A DNA stretch of 64,000 nucleotides from Caulobacter segnis (GTDB lineage Bacteria; Pseudomonadota; Alphaproteobacteria; Caulobacterales; Caulobacteraceae): positions 2,728,001 to 2,792,000 of the forward strand of contig NZ_CP082923.1 in the NCBI RefSeq assembly GCF_019931575.1, in the 5' to 3' direction. Numbering within the stretch: the first letter of the stretch is position 1; each line of letters begins with the position of its first letter. Position numbers and translations under genes: made by a program. The notes beneath the pieces are model-generated. The model was not told the DNA's origin. It ran no database searches and worked only from the letters and a program-made list of their open reading frames with translations. This document shows positions 34,146-42,686 of this stretch, one piece after another.

Positions 34146-35477
34146 TTATGGGCGCGCCGGATCCGGTATCGGGCCGCCGGCGGCCGGCGGGTGTTTCTTC
34201 GGGTCGAGGGCCGACCTCAGGGCCGCGACGTCCAGGCCGCGCTCCCAGCGCGAGACGACGATCGCCGCCACCGCGTTGCCGGTGAAATTGGTCAGGGCCC
34301 GGCACTCGCTCATGAAGCGGTCGACGCCCAGGATCAGGGCCATGCCGGCCACCGGGACCGAGGGCACCACCGACAGGGTGGCGGCCAGGGTGATGAAGCC
34401 CGCGCCGGTGACGCCCGCTGCGCCCTTGGAGCTCAGCATGGCCACGCCCAGCAGCAGCGCCTGCTCTTCCCACGAGAGATGCACGCCGGTGGCCTGGGCG
34501 ATGAACAGCGCCGCCAGGGTCATGTAGATGTTGGTGCCGTCCAGATTGAACGAGTAGCCCAGCGGGACGACCAGGCCGACGACCGACTTCGGACAGCCGG
34601 CCTTCTCCAGCTTCTCGATCAGACTGGGCAGCGCGGCTTCCGACGAACTGGTGCCTAGCACCAGCAGCAGCTCGGCCTTCAGGTAGCGGATCAGGCTGAA
34701 GATCGAGAAGCCGTTGGCGATCCCGACCGCGCCCAGCACCACGACCACGAACAGGATCGAGGTCAGGTAGAAGGTGCCGACCAGCATGGCCAGGTTGGCG
34801 ACCGATGCGATGCCGTACTTGCCGATCGTGAAGGCGAAGGCCCCGAAGGCTCCGATCGGCGCGGCCTTCATGACGATGTGCACAAACTTGAAGAAGGCCT
34901 GGGCCACCAGCTCCAGGAAGTCGACCACCGGGCGGGCCGGCTCGCCGACCAGGGTCAGCGACAGGCCGAACAGGATCGAGATCAGCAGCACCTGCAGGAT
35001 CTCGCCGTCGGCGAAGGCGCTGACCACGGTGTCCGGGATGATGTGCATCAGGAAGCCGACGATGGACTGGTCGTGGGCCTTGGCGGCGTACTGGGCGACC
35101 TTGTCGGTCTTCAGCGTGGCCGGATCGATGTTCATGCCCGCGCCCGGCTGGACGACGTTGGCGACGATCAGACCGACGATCAGGGCCAGGGTCGAGAAGA
35201 TCAGGAAATAGACCAGCGCCTTGATCGCCACGCGGCCGACCTTCTCCAGGTCGCGCATGCCGGCGATGCCGGTCACCACGGTCAGGAAGATGACCGGGGC
35301 GATGACCATCTTCACCAGCTTGATGAAGGCGTCGCCCAGCGGCTTCAGGGACTGGCCGACCTCGGGCTGGTAGTGGCCGATCGCGCCGCCCAGGACGATG
35401 GCGACCAGGACCTGGAAATAGAGGTGCCGGTAGAAGGGCTTGGCCCGCGCCGGAACGGCCGGTTGGATCGTCTGCAC
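34146..35477 (-). CDS. dctA: C4-dicarboxylate/proton or sodium symporter DctA
   Basis: A 443-residue DAACS transporter with eight membrane helices and two hairpins. Family signatures are present: [17 protein letters not shown] (serine-rich hairpin), [37 protein letters not shown] and the substrate-binding [18 protein letters not shown]. It takes up succinate, fumarate and malate in characterised relatives. The start is a GTG at 35477 after AAGAGG. Divergent from dctB-dctD, which supports the assignment, with a DctD-type site in between. Confidence 0.93.
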   Translation of the reverse strand: MQTIQPAVPARAKPFYRHLYFQVLVAIVLGGAIGHYQPEVGQSLKPLGDAFIKLVKMVIAPVIFLTVVTGIAGMRDLEKVGRVAIKALVYFLIFSTLALIVGLIVANVVQPGAGMNIDPATLKTDKVAQYAAKAHDQSIVGFLMHIIPDTVVSAFADGEILQVLLISILFGLSLTLVGEPARPVVDFLELVAQAFFKFVHIVMKAAPIGAFGAFAFTIGKYGIASVANLAMLVGTFYLTSILFVVVVLGAVGIANGFSIFSLIRYLKAELLLVLGTSSSEAALPSLIEKLEKAGCPKSVVGLVVPLGYSFNLDGTNIYMTLAALFIAQATGVHLSWEEQALLLGVAMLSSKGAAGVTGAGFITLAATLSVVPSVPVAGMALILGVDRFMSECRALTNFTGNAVAAIVVSRWERGLDVAALRSALDPKKHPPAAGGPIPDPARP

Positions 35478-35680
35478 TGGCGCCTCTTGGCTTGGCCCGA
35501 AGGCCGCGTTTCCATCCCGCGCCCCTTTGCCGGGACGCTTGGATAGACGATCCTAGGCGGAAGGAAGCCGCGCAAGCGGCCTCGAAAAAAGCCGCTCACC
35601 CTTGATTTATATGGACTTTCATACGCATCCGCCGTTCTGGTCGGTCGCGCTATCGGCGAAAAACCTCACGCCGCCGACGC

Positions 35681-35706
35681 GGTTTGTGCGAAAATCCGCA
35701 CAAACC
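35681..35706. promoter_or_regulatory. Probable DctD binding site between dctA and dctB
   Basis: GGTTTGTGCG (35681-35690) and CGCACAAACC (35697-35706) form a perfect 10-bp inverted repeat with a 6-base AT-rich centre. From memory it resembles the TTGTGCG-N5-CGCACAA type of DctD site described for rhizobial dctA. It is 204 bases from the dctA start and 15 from the dctB start. I could not find a matching -24/-12 sigma54 promoter. Confidence 0.65.
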
Positions 35707-35720
35707 AGGGAAGCGTTTCC

Positions 35721-37559
35721 ATGAGCCGGCCATTCCCGCCGAATCTGGCCGACCCGATCGTCCGGCGCTGGGCGGTGTTCGTCGTGGCCTGCGCGGTCCT
35801 GCTGGCGGGGGTGGTCGGCTTCGCCGGCGCCCTGGCCGAGCGGCGCGCGACGGCCGATCTCGCCCGCCAGGCCCAGGCCTCGGCGACCCTGCACGCGGCG
35901 GTGCTGCGCAGCGAACTGGCCAAGCATCGCTCCCTGCCTTTCGTCCTGGCCCAGGATCCGGACGTCGCCGAGGTGCTGCGTTCGGGGGACCCGCGCGGCC
36001 TCGACGCCATGAACCGCAAGCTGGAGGTGTTGAGCGGCGGCACCAGTGCGGCGGTGATCTATGTGCTGAACGCCCGGGGCATGACCATCGCGGCCAGCAA
36101 CTGGCGCCTGCCCACCACCTTCGTCGGCTCGGACTACAGCTTCCGCCCCTATTACAAGGACGCCCGGGCCAACGGCGTGGCCGAGCTGTTCGCCCTGGGC
36201 ACGGTCAGCCGCCGGCCTGGTCTCTTCATGTCGCGCCGCGTCGACGGTCCCGAGGGCGTGCTGGGCGTGGTCGTCGTGAAGGTCGAGTTCGAGGCGCTGG
36301 AGGCCGAATGGTCCGCCGCCGAGCCGGCCTTCGCCGCCGATCCCCGGGGCGTGATCCTCGTCACCTCGATCCCGGCGTGGCGGTTCTCGACGCTCGCGCC
36401 CCTGCCCGGCGCCGAGCAGGCGCGGCTGCGGGCCGAGCACCGCTTCGGCGATGCGCCGTTCGCGGTGCTGAAGATCACCCCGCCGCCCCAGGCCGGACGG
36501 CCGCCGGTCCTGACCAGCCTCTCGGCGCCAGGCCAGGACGAGACGCGCTACATGGCCGCCAGCGCCGATCTCGGCGCGGTCGGGTGGACGGTCTACACCC
36601 TGACCCCGGTCGGCGCGGTGCTGCGCGCGACGGTGGCCGGCGCGCGGGCGATCGCCCTGCTGGCGGGCCTGGTGGCCTGCGCCCTGGCCGCCGCGGTGCT
36701 ACGCTGGCGCGGCCAGGCCAGCGTCCGCGCCGCGCGCCAAGAGGCCGCCCGACTGGAGCTGGAGGCGCGGGTCGAGGAGCGCACCGCCGAACTGCGCGAG
36801 ACCAACCAACGCCTGACCGTGGAAATGGACGAGCGCCGCCGGGCCGAGGCCCATGTCCACCTGATGCAGGACGAGTTGGCCCAGTCCAACAAGCTGGCCA
36901 CCCTGGGCCAGATCGCCGCCGGCGTGGCGCACGAGATCAACCAGCCGGTAGCGGCCATCCGCGCCTATGCCGACAACGCCGCCGTCTTCCTGGAACGCGC
37001 CGACGACAAGACGGCCAAGGCCAATCTCGGCCTGATCGCGGGCCTGACCGACCGCATCGGCCTGATCACCGACGAACTGCGCGCCTTCGCCCGCAAGTCC
37101 AGCGCCCCGCCCGCTCCGGTGGCGGTGCGCGAGGCGGTCGACGGCGCCCTGCTGCTGGTCGGTCCGCGCCTGCGTCAGCAGGGCGTGCGCGTCGTCCGAG
37201 ACGAGGCCGACGAGGCCGCCCGGGTGATGGCCGAGCGCTTCCGCCTGGAGCAGGTGCTGGTCAACCTGCTCCAGAACGCCATCGAGGCGCTGGAGGATCG
37301 GCCCGATCCGGAGATCCGCGTCCAGGTCTCGGTCAAGCGCTCGCAGGTCCGGATCCTGGTCGCCGACAACGGTCCCGGCGTCGCGCCCGAGGCCGCCAAG
37401 ACCCTGTTCACCCCGTTCGCGACCGCCAAGGCCCGAGGACTGGGCCTTGGCCTGGTGATCAGCCGCGACATCGTCGCCGAGTTCGGCGGCGAGCTTTCCC
37501 TGGAAGCCGCGCCCGGCGGGGCCCGCTTCGTCCTGTCCTTGCCCAAGGCGCGTTCGTAA
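35721..37559 (+). CDS. dctB: C4-dicarboxylate sensor histidine kinase DctB
   Basis: A 612-residue inner-membrane kinase. Membrane helix 1 is about residues 17-39, a periplasmic double-PAS/dCache sensor spans about 40-300 (AVIYVLNARGMTIAASNW, GSDYSFRPYY as in DctB), and helix 2 is about 308-328. A coiled coil (EARVEERTAELRETNQRL) leads to the H-box VAHEINQPV with His404, the N-box LLQNAIEAL near 517, VADNGPGV near 548 and GLGLGLVIS near 573. It phosphorylates DctD on sensing dicarboxylates. The stop overlaps the dctD start by one base (TAATG). Confidence 0.93.
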   Translation: MSRPFPPNLADPIVRRWAVFVVACAVLLAGVVGFAGALAERRATADLARQAQASATLHAAVLRSELAKHRSLPFVLAQDPDVAEVLRSGDPRGLDAMNRKLEVLSGGTSAAVIYVLNARGMTIAASNWRLPTTFVGSDYSFRPYYKDARANGVAELFALGTVSRRPGLFMSRRVDGPEGVLGVVVVKVEFEALEAEWSAAEPAFAADPRGVILVTSIPAWRFSTLAPLPGAEQARLRAEHRFGDAPFAVLKITPPPQAGRPPVLTSLSAPGQDETRYMAASADLGAVGWTVYTLTPVGAVLRATVAGARAIALLAGLVACALAAAVLRWRGQASVRAARQEAARLELEARVEERTAELRETNQRLTVEMDERRRAEAHVHLMQDELAQSNKLATLGQIAAGVAHEINQPVAAIRAYADNAAVFLERADDKTAKANLGLIAGLTDRIGLITDELRAFARKSSAPPAPVAVREAVDGALLLVGPRLRQQGVRVVRDEADEAARVMAERFRLEQVLVNLLQNAIEALEDRPDPEIRVQVSVKRSQVRILVADNGPGVAPEAAKTLFTPFATAKARGLGLGLVISRDIVAEFGGELSLEAAPGGARFVLSLPKARS

Positions 37560-38899
37560 TGCCCGTCACCGTCAATCAGGTCGCCTTCATCGACGACGAC
37601 GACATCCTGCGCGACGCCAATGTCCAGACCCTGCAGTTGGCCGGCTTCGACGTCCTGGCCTTCGGCTCGGCCGAAACCGCCGTGGCCGCCCTGCCCGATG
37701 GCTTCTCCGGCGTGGTGGTCAGCGACATCCGCATGCCGCGCATGGACGGCCGCCAGCTGTTCCGACGCCTGAAGGAGCAGGATCCAGACCTGCCGGTGAT
37801 CCTGATCACCGGCCACGCCGACGTCGCCGAGGCGGTCGAGGCCATGCACGACGGCGTCTATGACTTCGTCGCCAAGCCCTACGCACCCGAGCGGCTGGTC
37901 AGCAGCATCCGGCGGGCGATCGAGAAGCGGCGGCTGGTGCTGGAGAACCGCGAGTTGCGGACCCTCGCGGCCCAGGCCCAGAGCGACTGGCCCCTGATCG
38001 GCCAGACACCGGTGATGGAACGCCTGCGCGCCACCCTGCGTCAGCTGGCCTCTGCCGATGTCGACGTGCTGCTGGAGGGCGAGACCGGGGTCGGCAAGGA
38101 GCTGGCCGCCCGCGCCCTGCACGCCTGGGGCCGACGCCGCGACCGCGAGTTCGTCGCCGTCGACTGCGCCGCCCTCCCCGCCGGCGCGCTGGACAGCGAG
38201 CTGTTCGGCCACGAGCTGGGGGCCTTTAGCGGCGCGGTGCGCCAGCGGATGGGCCGTATCCAGCAGGCCGACCGCGGCACCCTGTTCCTCGACGAGATCG
38301 AGACCTTGGCGCCCGAGGCGCAAGGCAAGTTCCTGCGGGTGCTGGAAGAGCGCGAGGTCACGCCCCTGGGCGCCAACCGCGCCCAGACCCTGGACCTGCG
38401 CGTCGTCGCGGCGGCCAAGGGCGACCTCTCCGACGCCGTGGCGGCCGGGACCTTCCGCGAGGACCTGTTCCACCGCCTGGACGTGGTGCGCATCCGCATC
38501 CCGCCGCTGCGCGAGCGCCGCGAGGACGTGCCGCTGCTGTTCGCCCATTTCCTGGCGCGCGCCTGCGAGCGGCTGGACGGTCCGCCGCCCGTGGTCGACG
38601 ACCAGGTGCGCTGGCGGCTGCACAATCACGACTGGCCCGGCAATGTCCGCGAGCTGGGCCACTACGCTCAGCGCGTCGCCCTGGGCCTGGCCGACCAGGC
38701 TGTCGCTAACGCGGGCGAGCCGCCGCCCCTGCCGGAACGGGTGGCGACCTACGAAGCCCATGTCATCGAGGAGGCGTTGGCCGCCTGCGGCGGCGACGTC
38801 CGCACGGCGCTGGAGATCCTGCGCATTCCGCGCAAGACCTTCTACGACAAGGTCGAGCGTCATGGGATCGACCTGGCCCGCTACCGCCGGCGGAGCTGA
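37559..38899 (+). CDS. dctD: Sigma54-dependent response regulator DctD
   Basis: A 446-residue NtrC-family activator. Receiver domain with Asp56 in VVVSDIRMPRMDG and Lys in VAKPY; AAA+ domain with Walker A GETGVGKE (174-181), Walker B TLFLDE (241-246) and the sigma54-contact loop GAFSGA (221-226) rather than the usual GAFTGA; C-terminal Fis-type helix-turn-helix ending LRIPRKTFYDKVERHGI. It activates dctA transcription with sigma54 in characterised systems. The palindrome at 35681-35706 is its likely target. Convergent with the MmgE/PrpD gene, with a gap of six bases. Confidence 0.92.
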   Translation: MPVTVNQVAFIDDDDILRDANVQTLQLAGFDVLAFGSAETAVAALPDGFSGVVVSDIRMPRMDGRQLFRRLKEQDPDLPVILITGHADVAEAVEAMHDGVYDFVAKPYAPERLVSSIRRAIEKRRLVLENRELRTLAAQAQSDWPLIGQTPVMERLRATLRQLASADVDVLLEGETGVGKELAARALHAWGRRRDREFVAVDCAALPAGALDSELFGHELGAFSGAVRQRMGRIQQADRGTLFLDEIETLAPEAQGKFLRVLEEREVTPLGANRAQTLDLRVVAAAKGDLSDAVAAGTFREDLFHRLDVVRIRIPPLRERREDVPLLFAHFLARACERLDGPPPVVDDQVRWRLHNHDWPGNVRELGHYAQRVALGLADQAVANAGEPPPLPERVATYEAHVIEEALAACGGDVRTALEILRIPRKTFYDKVERHGIDLARYRRRS

Positions 38900-38905
38900 T
38901 CGGCG

Positions 38906-40237
38906 TCAGCGCGTCCGGGCCATCAGCGCGCCCAGGTCGTCCAGCTCGCCTAACCGCGCGATTTCGGACATCAGGGCGCTCGCGCGCGCCGCGCCCAGCC
39001 TCGGCTCGACCAGATTCAGAAACTTGGTCCGCAGCGTCTCCGTCAGGACCGTCAGATCGCCGGCGGGCTCCGAGACATCGTGGCTTGCGACCAGCAGGCG
39101 GCCGTCGACAGTCTCGACCCTGACCTCGGTGACGTCCTCGGGCCAGCCGGGCGGCGCCAGCTCGACGGTGGTGATCGCCCGGATGGCTTCCAGCTCGGGC
39201 TGCAGCACGACCGCGTCGTCGTAGGCGGCGATATCGGAGCTGTCGACGCCGTGTAGCGCCAGGGCGGCGTTGAAGCGCAGGCTGAACTTCGCCTCCAGGC
39301 CCGACCGGGGTTCGGCGATGTTGCACATGGCGTCGGCCCCGGCGTCGACCTTCAGGCGGATCGTACGGACGGCCTCTGGGGTTAGACCCTGGCGGCGCAG
39401 GGCGCCGACTGCCTCCAATGTCCCGTGCGTGCCGAAGCAGGCCGCGTGGTGCTTGAAGAGGTTCTTGTCCAGGGCGTAGCCGTCCCAGCGCAGTCCCTCT
39501 GGCCGCAGGCCGTCGCTCTGGGTGGCCGCGAAACCACGCGGATGCTCCAGGATGTCGGGCCGAGCGCTCAGGCCCGCCCGCGCCCACAGCGCCGCCATCA
39601 CGCCCGCCTCCGCCGCGCGGCCAGCGTGCAGCGGCTTGGTCATGGTGCCGAACTGAGCCTTCAACCCCGCGGCCTGCGATCCGGCCAGGCCGTAGGCGCG
39701 CGCGGTCGCTTCCTCGTCCAGGCCCAGCAGATGGGCGCAAGCCGCCGCCGCGCCGAACGCGCCGATCGTGCCGGTGGCGTGGAAGCCTCGGGCGTAATGG
39801 CTAGCGCTGATCATGGTCCCGATCATGCCGGCGGCTTCATAGCCCACGACGAAGGCCTCGATGACCGCGCGCCCCGACAGGCGCTCGGCCTCGGCCAGGG
39901 CCAGCAGGCCGGGCAGGATCACCGCCGTCGGATGGACGTGCATCGCCAGGTTGACGTCGTCATAGTCCAGCGCATGCCCGGCCACGCCGTTGACCAGGGC
40001 CGCCTGACGGGCGCTGAAGGCCCTGCCCGCCCCCACGACCGAGGCGACAGGCGCCGCACCCTCGGCTATCGCCACCGTGCGCGTCAGCCGCGTCGCCGGC
40101 TCGTCGGCCCCGCCGATCGCCAGGCCGAACCAATCCAGCACGCACAGCCCGGCCATCTCCAGGGTCTCGGCCGGGATGTCGGCCGCCGCCGCGCGGCTCT
40201 GGCGGATGATCGCCGCCGTCAGGCCAGGCGCGCTCAC
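38906..40237 (-). CDS. MmgE/PrpD-family protein in the purine operon
   Basis: A 443-residue member of the 2-methylcitrate dehydratase/cis-aconitate decarboxylase fold. LCVLDWFGLAIGGADEPATR, LVNGVAGHALDYDDVNLAMHVHPTAVILPGLLALAE and the segment FHATGTIGAFGAAAACAHLLGL are family hallmarks. The start is a GTG at 40237 overlapping the deaminase stop, so it is coupled to the nucleoside genes and is the last gene of that operon. No methylcitrate-cycle genes are nearby, so a different substrate, perhaps a purine-derived compound, is likely. Which reaction it catalyses is unknown. Confidence 0.85.
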   Translation of the reverse strand: MSAPGLTAAIIRQSRAAAADIPAETLEMAGLCVLDWFGLAIGGADEPATRLTRTVAIAEGAAPVASVVGAGRAFSARQAALVNGVAGHALDYDDVNLAMHVHPTAVILPGLLALAEAERLSGRAVIEAFVVGYEAAGMIGTMISASHYARGFHATGTIGAFGAAAACAHLLGLDEEATARAYGLAGSQAAGLKAQFGTMTKPLHAGRAAEAGVMAALWARAGLSARPDILEHPRGFAATQSDGLRPEGLRWDGYALDKNLFKHHAACFGTHGTLEAVGALRRQGLTPEAVRTIRLKVDAGADAMCNIAEPRSGLEAKFSLRFNAALALHGVDSSDIAAYDDAVVLQPELEAIRAITTVELAPPGWPEDVTEVRVETVDGRLLVASHDVSEPAGDLTVLTETLRTKFLNLVEPRLGAARASALMSEIARLGELDDLGALMARTR

Positions 40238-41364
40238 CCGGGAAACACCGCCGGCGCGGGCCAGGTCGTCGTGGCGACCAGGGCGTCGAACTCGTCGGGC
40301 CAGCGCGCGCGCCACTTGGCCTTCTGGTCGTCGTCGGCCCAGGCGCCGTCGACGCCATTCAGCATCATCTGGCGCAGATCAGCCATGTCGTAGCCCAGGT
40401 GGCTGTGCATCAGCTCCCACGCGCCGCCCGGCGTGACATTGTGCAGGGTCGGGTCGTCGGTGTTGGGGTGCAGCTTCAGGCCCAGGCGCGACATCGCGCG
40501 GATCGGGTGATCGACGGCCCACCGCTCGGGCTCCAGCGTGCGCAGGTAGTACGAATTGGTCGGCACGATCGTGAACAACAGCCCCCGCTCGGCGTAGCGC
40601 CGGGCCAGGTCCGGATTGTCGACGATGGTGTAGCCGTGATCGACACGGTCGACCTTCAAGAGGTCGACGGCGGTCTGGACATTGGTCCACGGCATTCCGA
40701 ACTCGCCGGCGTGGGCGGTGGCCTTCAGGCCGTTGCGGCGCGCCAGGGCGTAGGCCTCGTGGAAGAGCTCGGGCGGGCGGTCGTTCTCGCGATAGTCGAT
40801 GCCAATCCCCGGCACGGCCGGATCGCGGCACTCCAGCATCAGCTCGACCATCTCCAGCGCGCTGGAAGCCTCGGCCTCGCGGTCGATGCTGGGGATCAGG
40901 AGGCCACTGACGCCGAAATCGGCTCGCGCCGCGCGGATACCGGCCAGGATGCCCGCCTGCGCCTCGCGATAGGCTAGGCCCGTGTCACGGACGGTGGCGG
41001 TCGGGTTCCAGAAGAACTCGGCGTGACGCACGCCCTCGCCCGCCGCGTCCTGCAAGTACTCGTAGGCGATCCGGCGGAAGTCGTCGGCCTCGAGCAGCAG
41101 ATACCGCTCCAGCGCCCGCAGCACGCGCAGCACGCCGATCGGCTTGGAGCCACGCTCGTAGAAGGCGGCGATCTCGGCCTCGGTGATCGGCGCGCCCCGC
41201 CGCCACACCATCTCGGTGAAGGTCTCGCGCCGCACCGAGCCCAGCAGGTGGCAGTGCAGCTCGACCTTGGGGATCGCGCGGAACACGGCGCGCTGGGCGT
41301 CGGTCGTCTGGCGTCCCAGCGTGGTCGCAGGGACGGCTCCGATGGATTTGGCGATGTCGGTCAT
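40234..41364 (-). CDS. Adenosine/adenine deaminase-family protein
   Basis: A 376-residue cytoplasmic deaminase. Zinc ligands HCH (His37, His39) in KVELHCHLLGS, the catalytic region TAHAGEFG, DRVDHGYTIVDNPDL and HPNTDDPTLHN are in the right order. The loop usually reading CPxSN is PTNSYYL here, so it is a divergent subgroup and the substrate could be adenine, adenosine or a modified purine. Start overlaps the permease stop (ATGA) and stop overlaps the MmgE/PrpD start. By context it acts on purines brought in by the permease. Confidence 0.87.
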   Translation of the reverse strand: MTDIAKSIGAVPATTLGRQTTDAQRAVFRAIPKVELHCHLLGSVRRETFTEMVWRRGAPITEAEIAAFYERGSKPIGVLRVLRALERYLLLEADDFRRIAYEYLQDAAGEGVRHAEFFWNPTATVRDTGLAYREAQAGILAGIRAARADFGVSGLLIPSIDREAEASSALEMVELMLECRDPAVPGIGIDYRENDRPPELFHEAYALARRNGLKATAHAGEFGMPWTNVQTAVDLLKVDRVDHGYTIVDNPDLARRYAERGLLFTIVPTNSYYLRTLEPERWAVDHPIRAMSRLGLKLHPNTDDPTLHNVTPGGAWELMHSHLGYDMADLRQMMLNGVDGAWADDDQKAKWRARWPDEFDALVATTTWPAPAVFPG

Positions 41365-42686
41365 CAGTGGGTGGCGGCCGTGTAGAAGTAGTAGCCGAGC
41401 GGAACGGCGAGGATGAACAGCCCGACCGGGATCTCGCGCGCCTTGCCGGCCAGCACCTGGACGATGACATGGACCAGCAGGCCGCCGGCGATGCCGGTGC
41501 CAAAGCTGTTGGAAATCAGGGTCAGCAGCACCATGGCGATGGCCGGGAAGAGATCGGTCACGGCCTCGCTGCGCAGGTGGCGGATGGTGCCCAGCATCGA
41601 GACGCCGATCAGGATCAGCGCCGGCGCCGTGGCCTGTTTCGGAATGGCCATGGCCAGCGGCAGCAGGCACAGCGCGCCCAGGAACAGCACCGCGGCGGTG
41701 ACCGGCGTCAGGCCGGTGCGTCCCCCCGCCTCGACCCCGGCGGCGGACTCGACCAGGGCGGTGCCGGCCGGGATGCCGATCAACGGCCCCAAGGCGGCGG
41801 CGAAGGAGTCGACCAGGAACGGCCGCTCGATGCCCGGCAGGTTGCCCTCGGCGTCCGTCAGGCCCGCCTTGGCCCCGATGGCCAGGGTGGTGCCCAGGGT
41901 CGAGAAGAACTCGCCGGCGAAGAAAGCGAAGACATAGGGCAGCGCCGCCAGGCTGAACGCGCCCGCGAAATCGACCTGCAGGGCCACCGGCGTCAGGCCG
42001 TGCGGCAGCGACACAGCGCTGGCCGGGAACTTGGTCAGGCCCAGCGGAACGCCCGCGATGGCGGCGGCGGCGATGCCAGCCAGCACCGCGCCGGGGATCC
42101 TGCGCGCCTGCAAGGCCAGGGCGACGGCCAGGCCGATCAGGGCCACCACGGGTCCGGGCTGGGAGAAGTCGCCCAGCTTCAGGGCCATGGTCTTGACGTT
42201 GACCGCCACCATGCCGGCGTCGCGGCAGCCCAGCATGGCGATGAACAGGCCGATCGAGGCGCCCAGGCCCAGCTTGATCTGCGGCGGGATCATCTTGACG
42301 ACCAGCTCGCGCGCGCCGGTCAGGGTCAGGACCATGAACAGCAGGCCAGAGGTCATGGCGATGGCCAGGCCGGTGGCGAACGGCACATGCTCGTTGTGCG
42401 CCAGGGTCACGCCCAGGATCACCGAGCCGCCGATGCCGGGCCCGACGATGAACGGCAGGTTGGCGTAGATGCCCATGGCGATGCTGCCCAGGGCCATGAC
42501 CAGGATCGCGGCCGTGGTCGCCGCCCCCCGGTCCATGCCGCCGGTCGACAGCAGCGACGGGATGACCACGATCAGATAGGCGGCCGCCAGGAAGCTGGTC
42601 AGGCCCGCCATCATTTCGCGCCCAGCTGTGGTCTCGCGCGCGCTCAGGGCGAAGCGACGGTCGAGAAAGGCGTGGACGCGGCTCAT
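41364..42686 (-). CDS. NCS2-family purine permease (AzgA type)
   Basis: A 440-residue transporter with about 12 membrane helices. RFALSARETTAGREMMAGLTSFLAAAYLIVV at the N-terminus, IYANLPFIVGPGIGG, and FFAGEFFSTLGTTLAIG followed by ESAAGVEAGGRTGLTPV are typical of the AzgA/GhxP group, which carries adenine, guanine or hypoxanthine. The four-base overlaps with the nucleoside hydrolase upstream and the deaminase downstream place it centrally in the purine operon, moving the freed base across the inner membrane. Confidence 0.92.
   Translation of the reverse strand: MSRVHAFLDRRFALSARETTAGREMMAGLTSFLAAAYLIVVIPSLLSTGGMDRGAATTAAILVMALGSIAMGIYANLPFIVGPGIGGSVILGVTLAHNEHVPFATGLAIAMTSGLLFMVLTLTGARELVVKMIPPQIKLGLGASIGLFIAMLGCRDAGMVAVNVKTMALKLGDFSQPGPVVALIGLAVALALQARRIPGAVLAGIAAAAIAGVPLGLTKFPASAVSLPHGLTPVALQVDFAGAFSLAALPYVFAFFAGEFFSTLGTTLAIGAKAGLTDAEGNLPGIERPFLVDSFAAALGPLIGIPAGTALVESAAGVEAGGRTGLTPVTAAVLFLGALCLLPLAMAIPKQATAPALILIGVSMLGTIRHLRSEAVTDLFPAIAMVLLTLISNSFGTGIAGGLLVHVIVQVLAGKAREIPVGLFILAVPLGYYFYTAATH

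Noticed and set aside
35478..35680. Sigma54 promoter for dctA
   Set aside because: Checked GG-N10-GC spacing on the dctA strand across the gap and found no convincing match, so no feature was recorded.
37559..38899. GAFSGA as proof that DctD cannot work with sigma54
   Set aside because: Serine for threonine is a conservative change, so only a note was made, not a claim of lost function.
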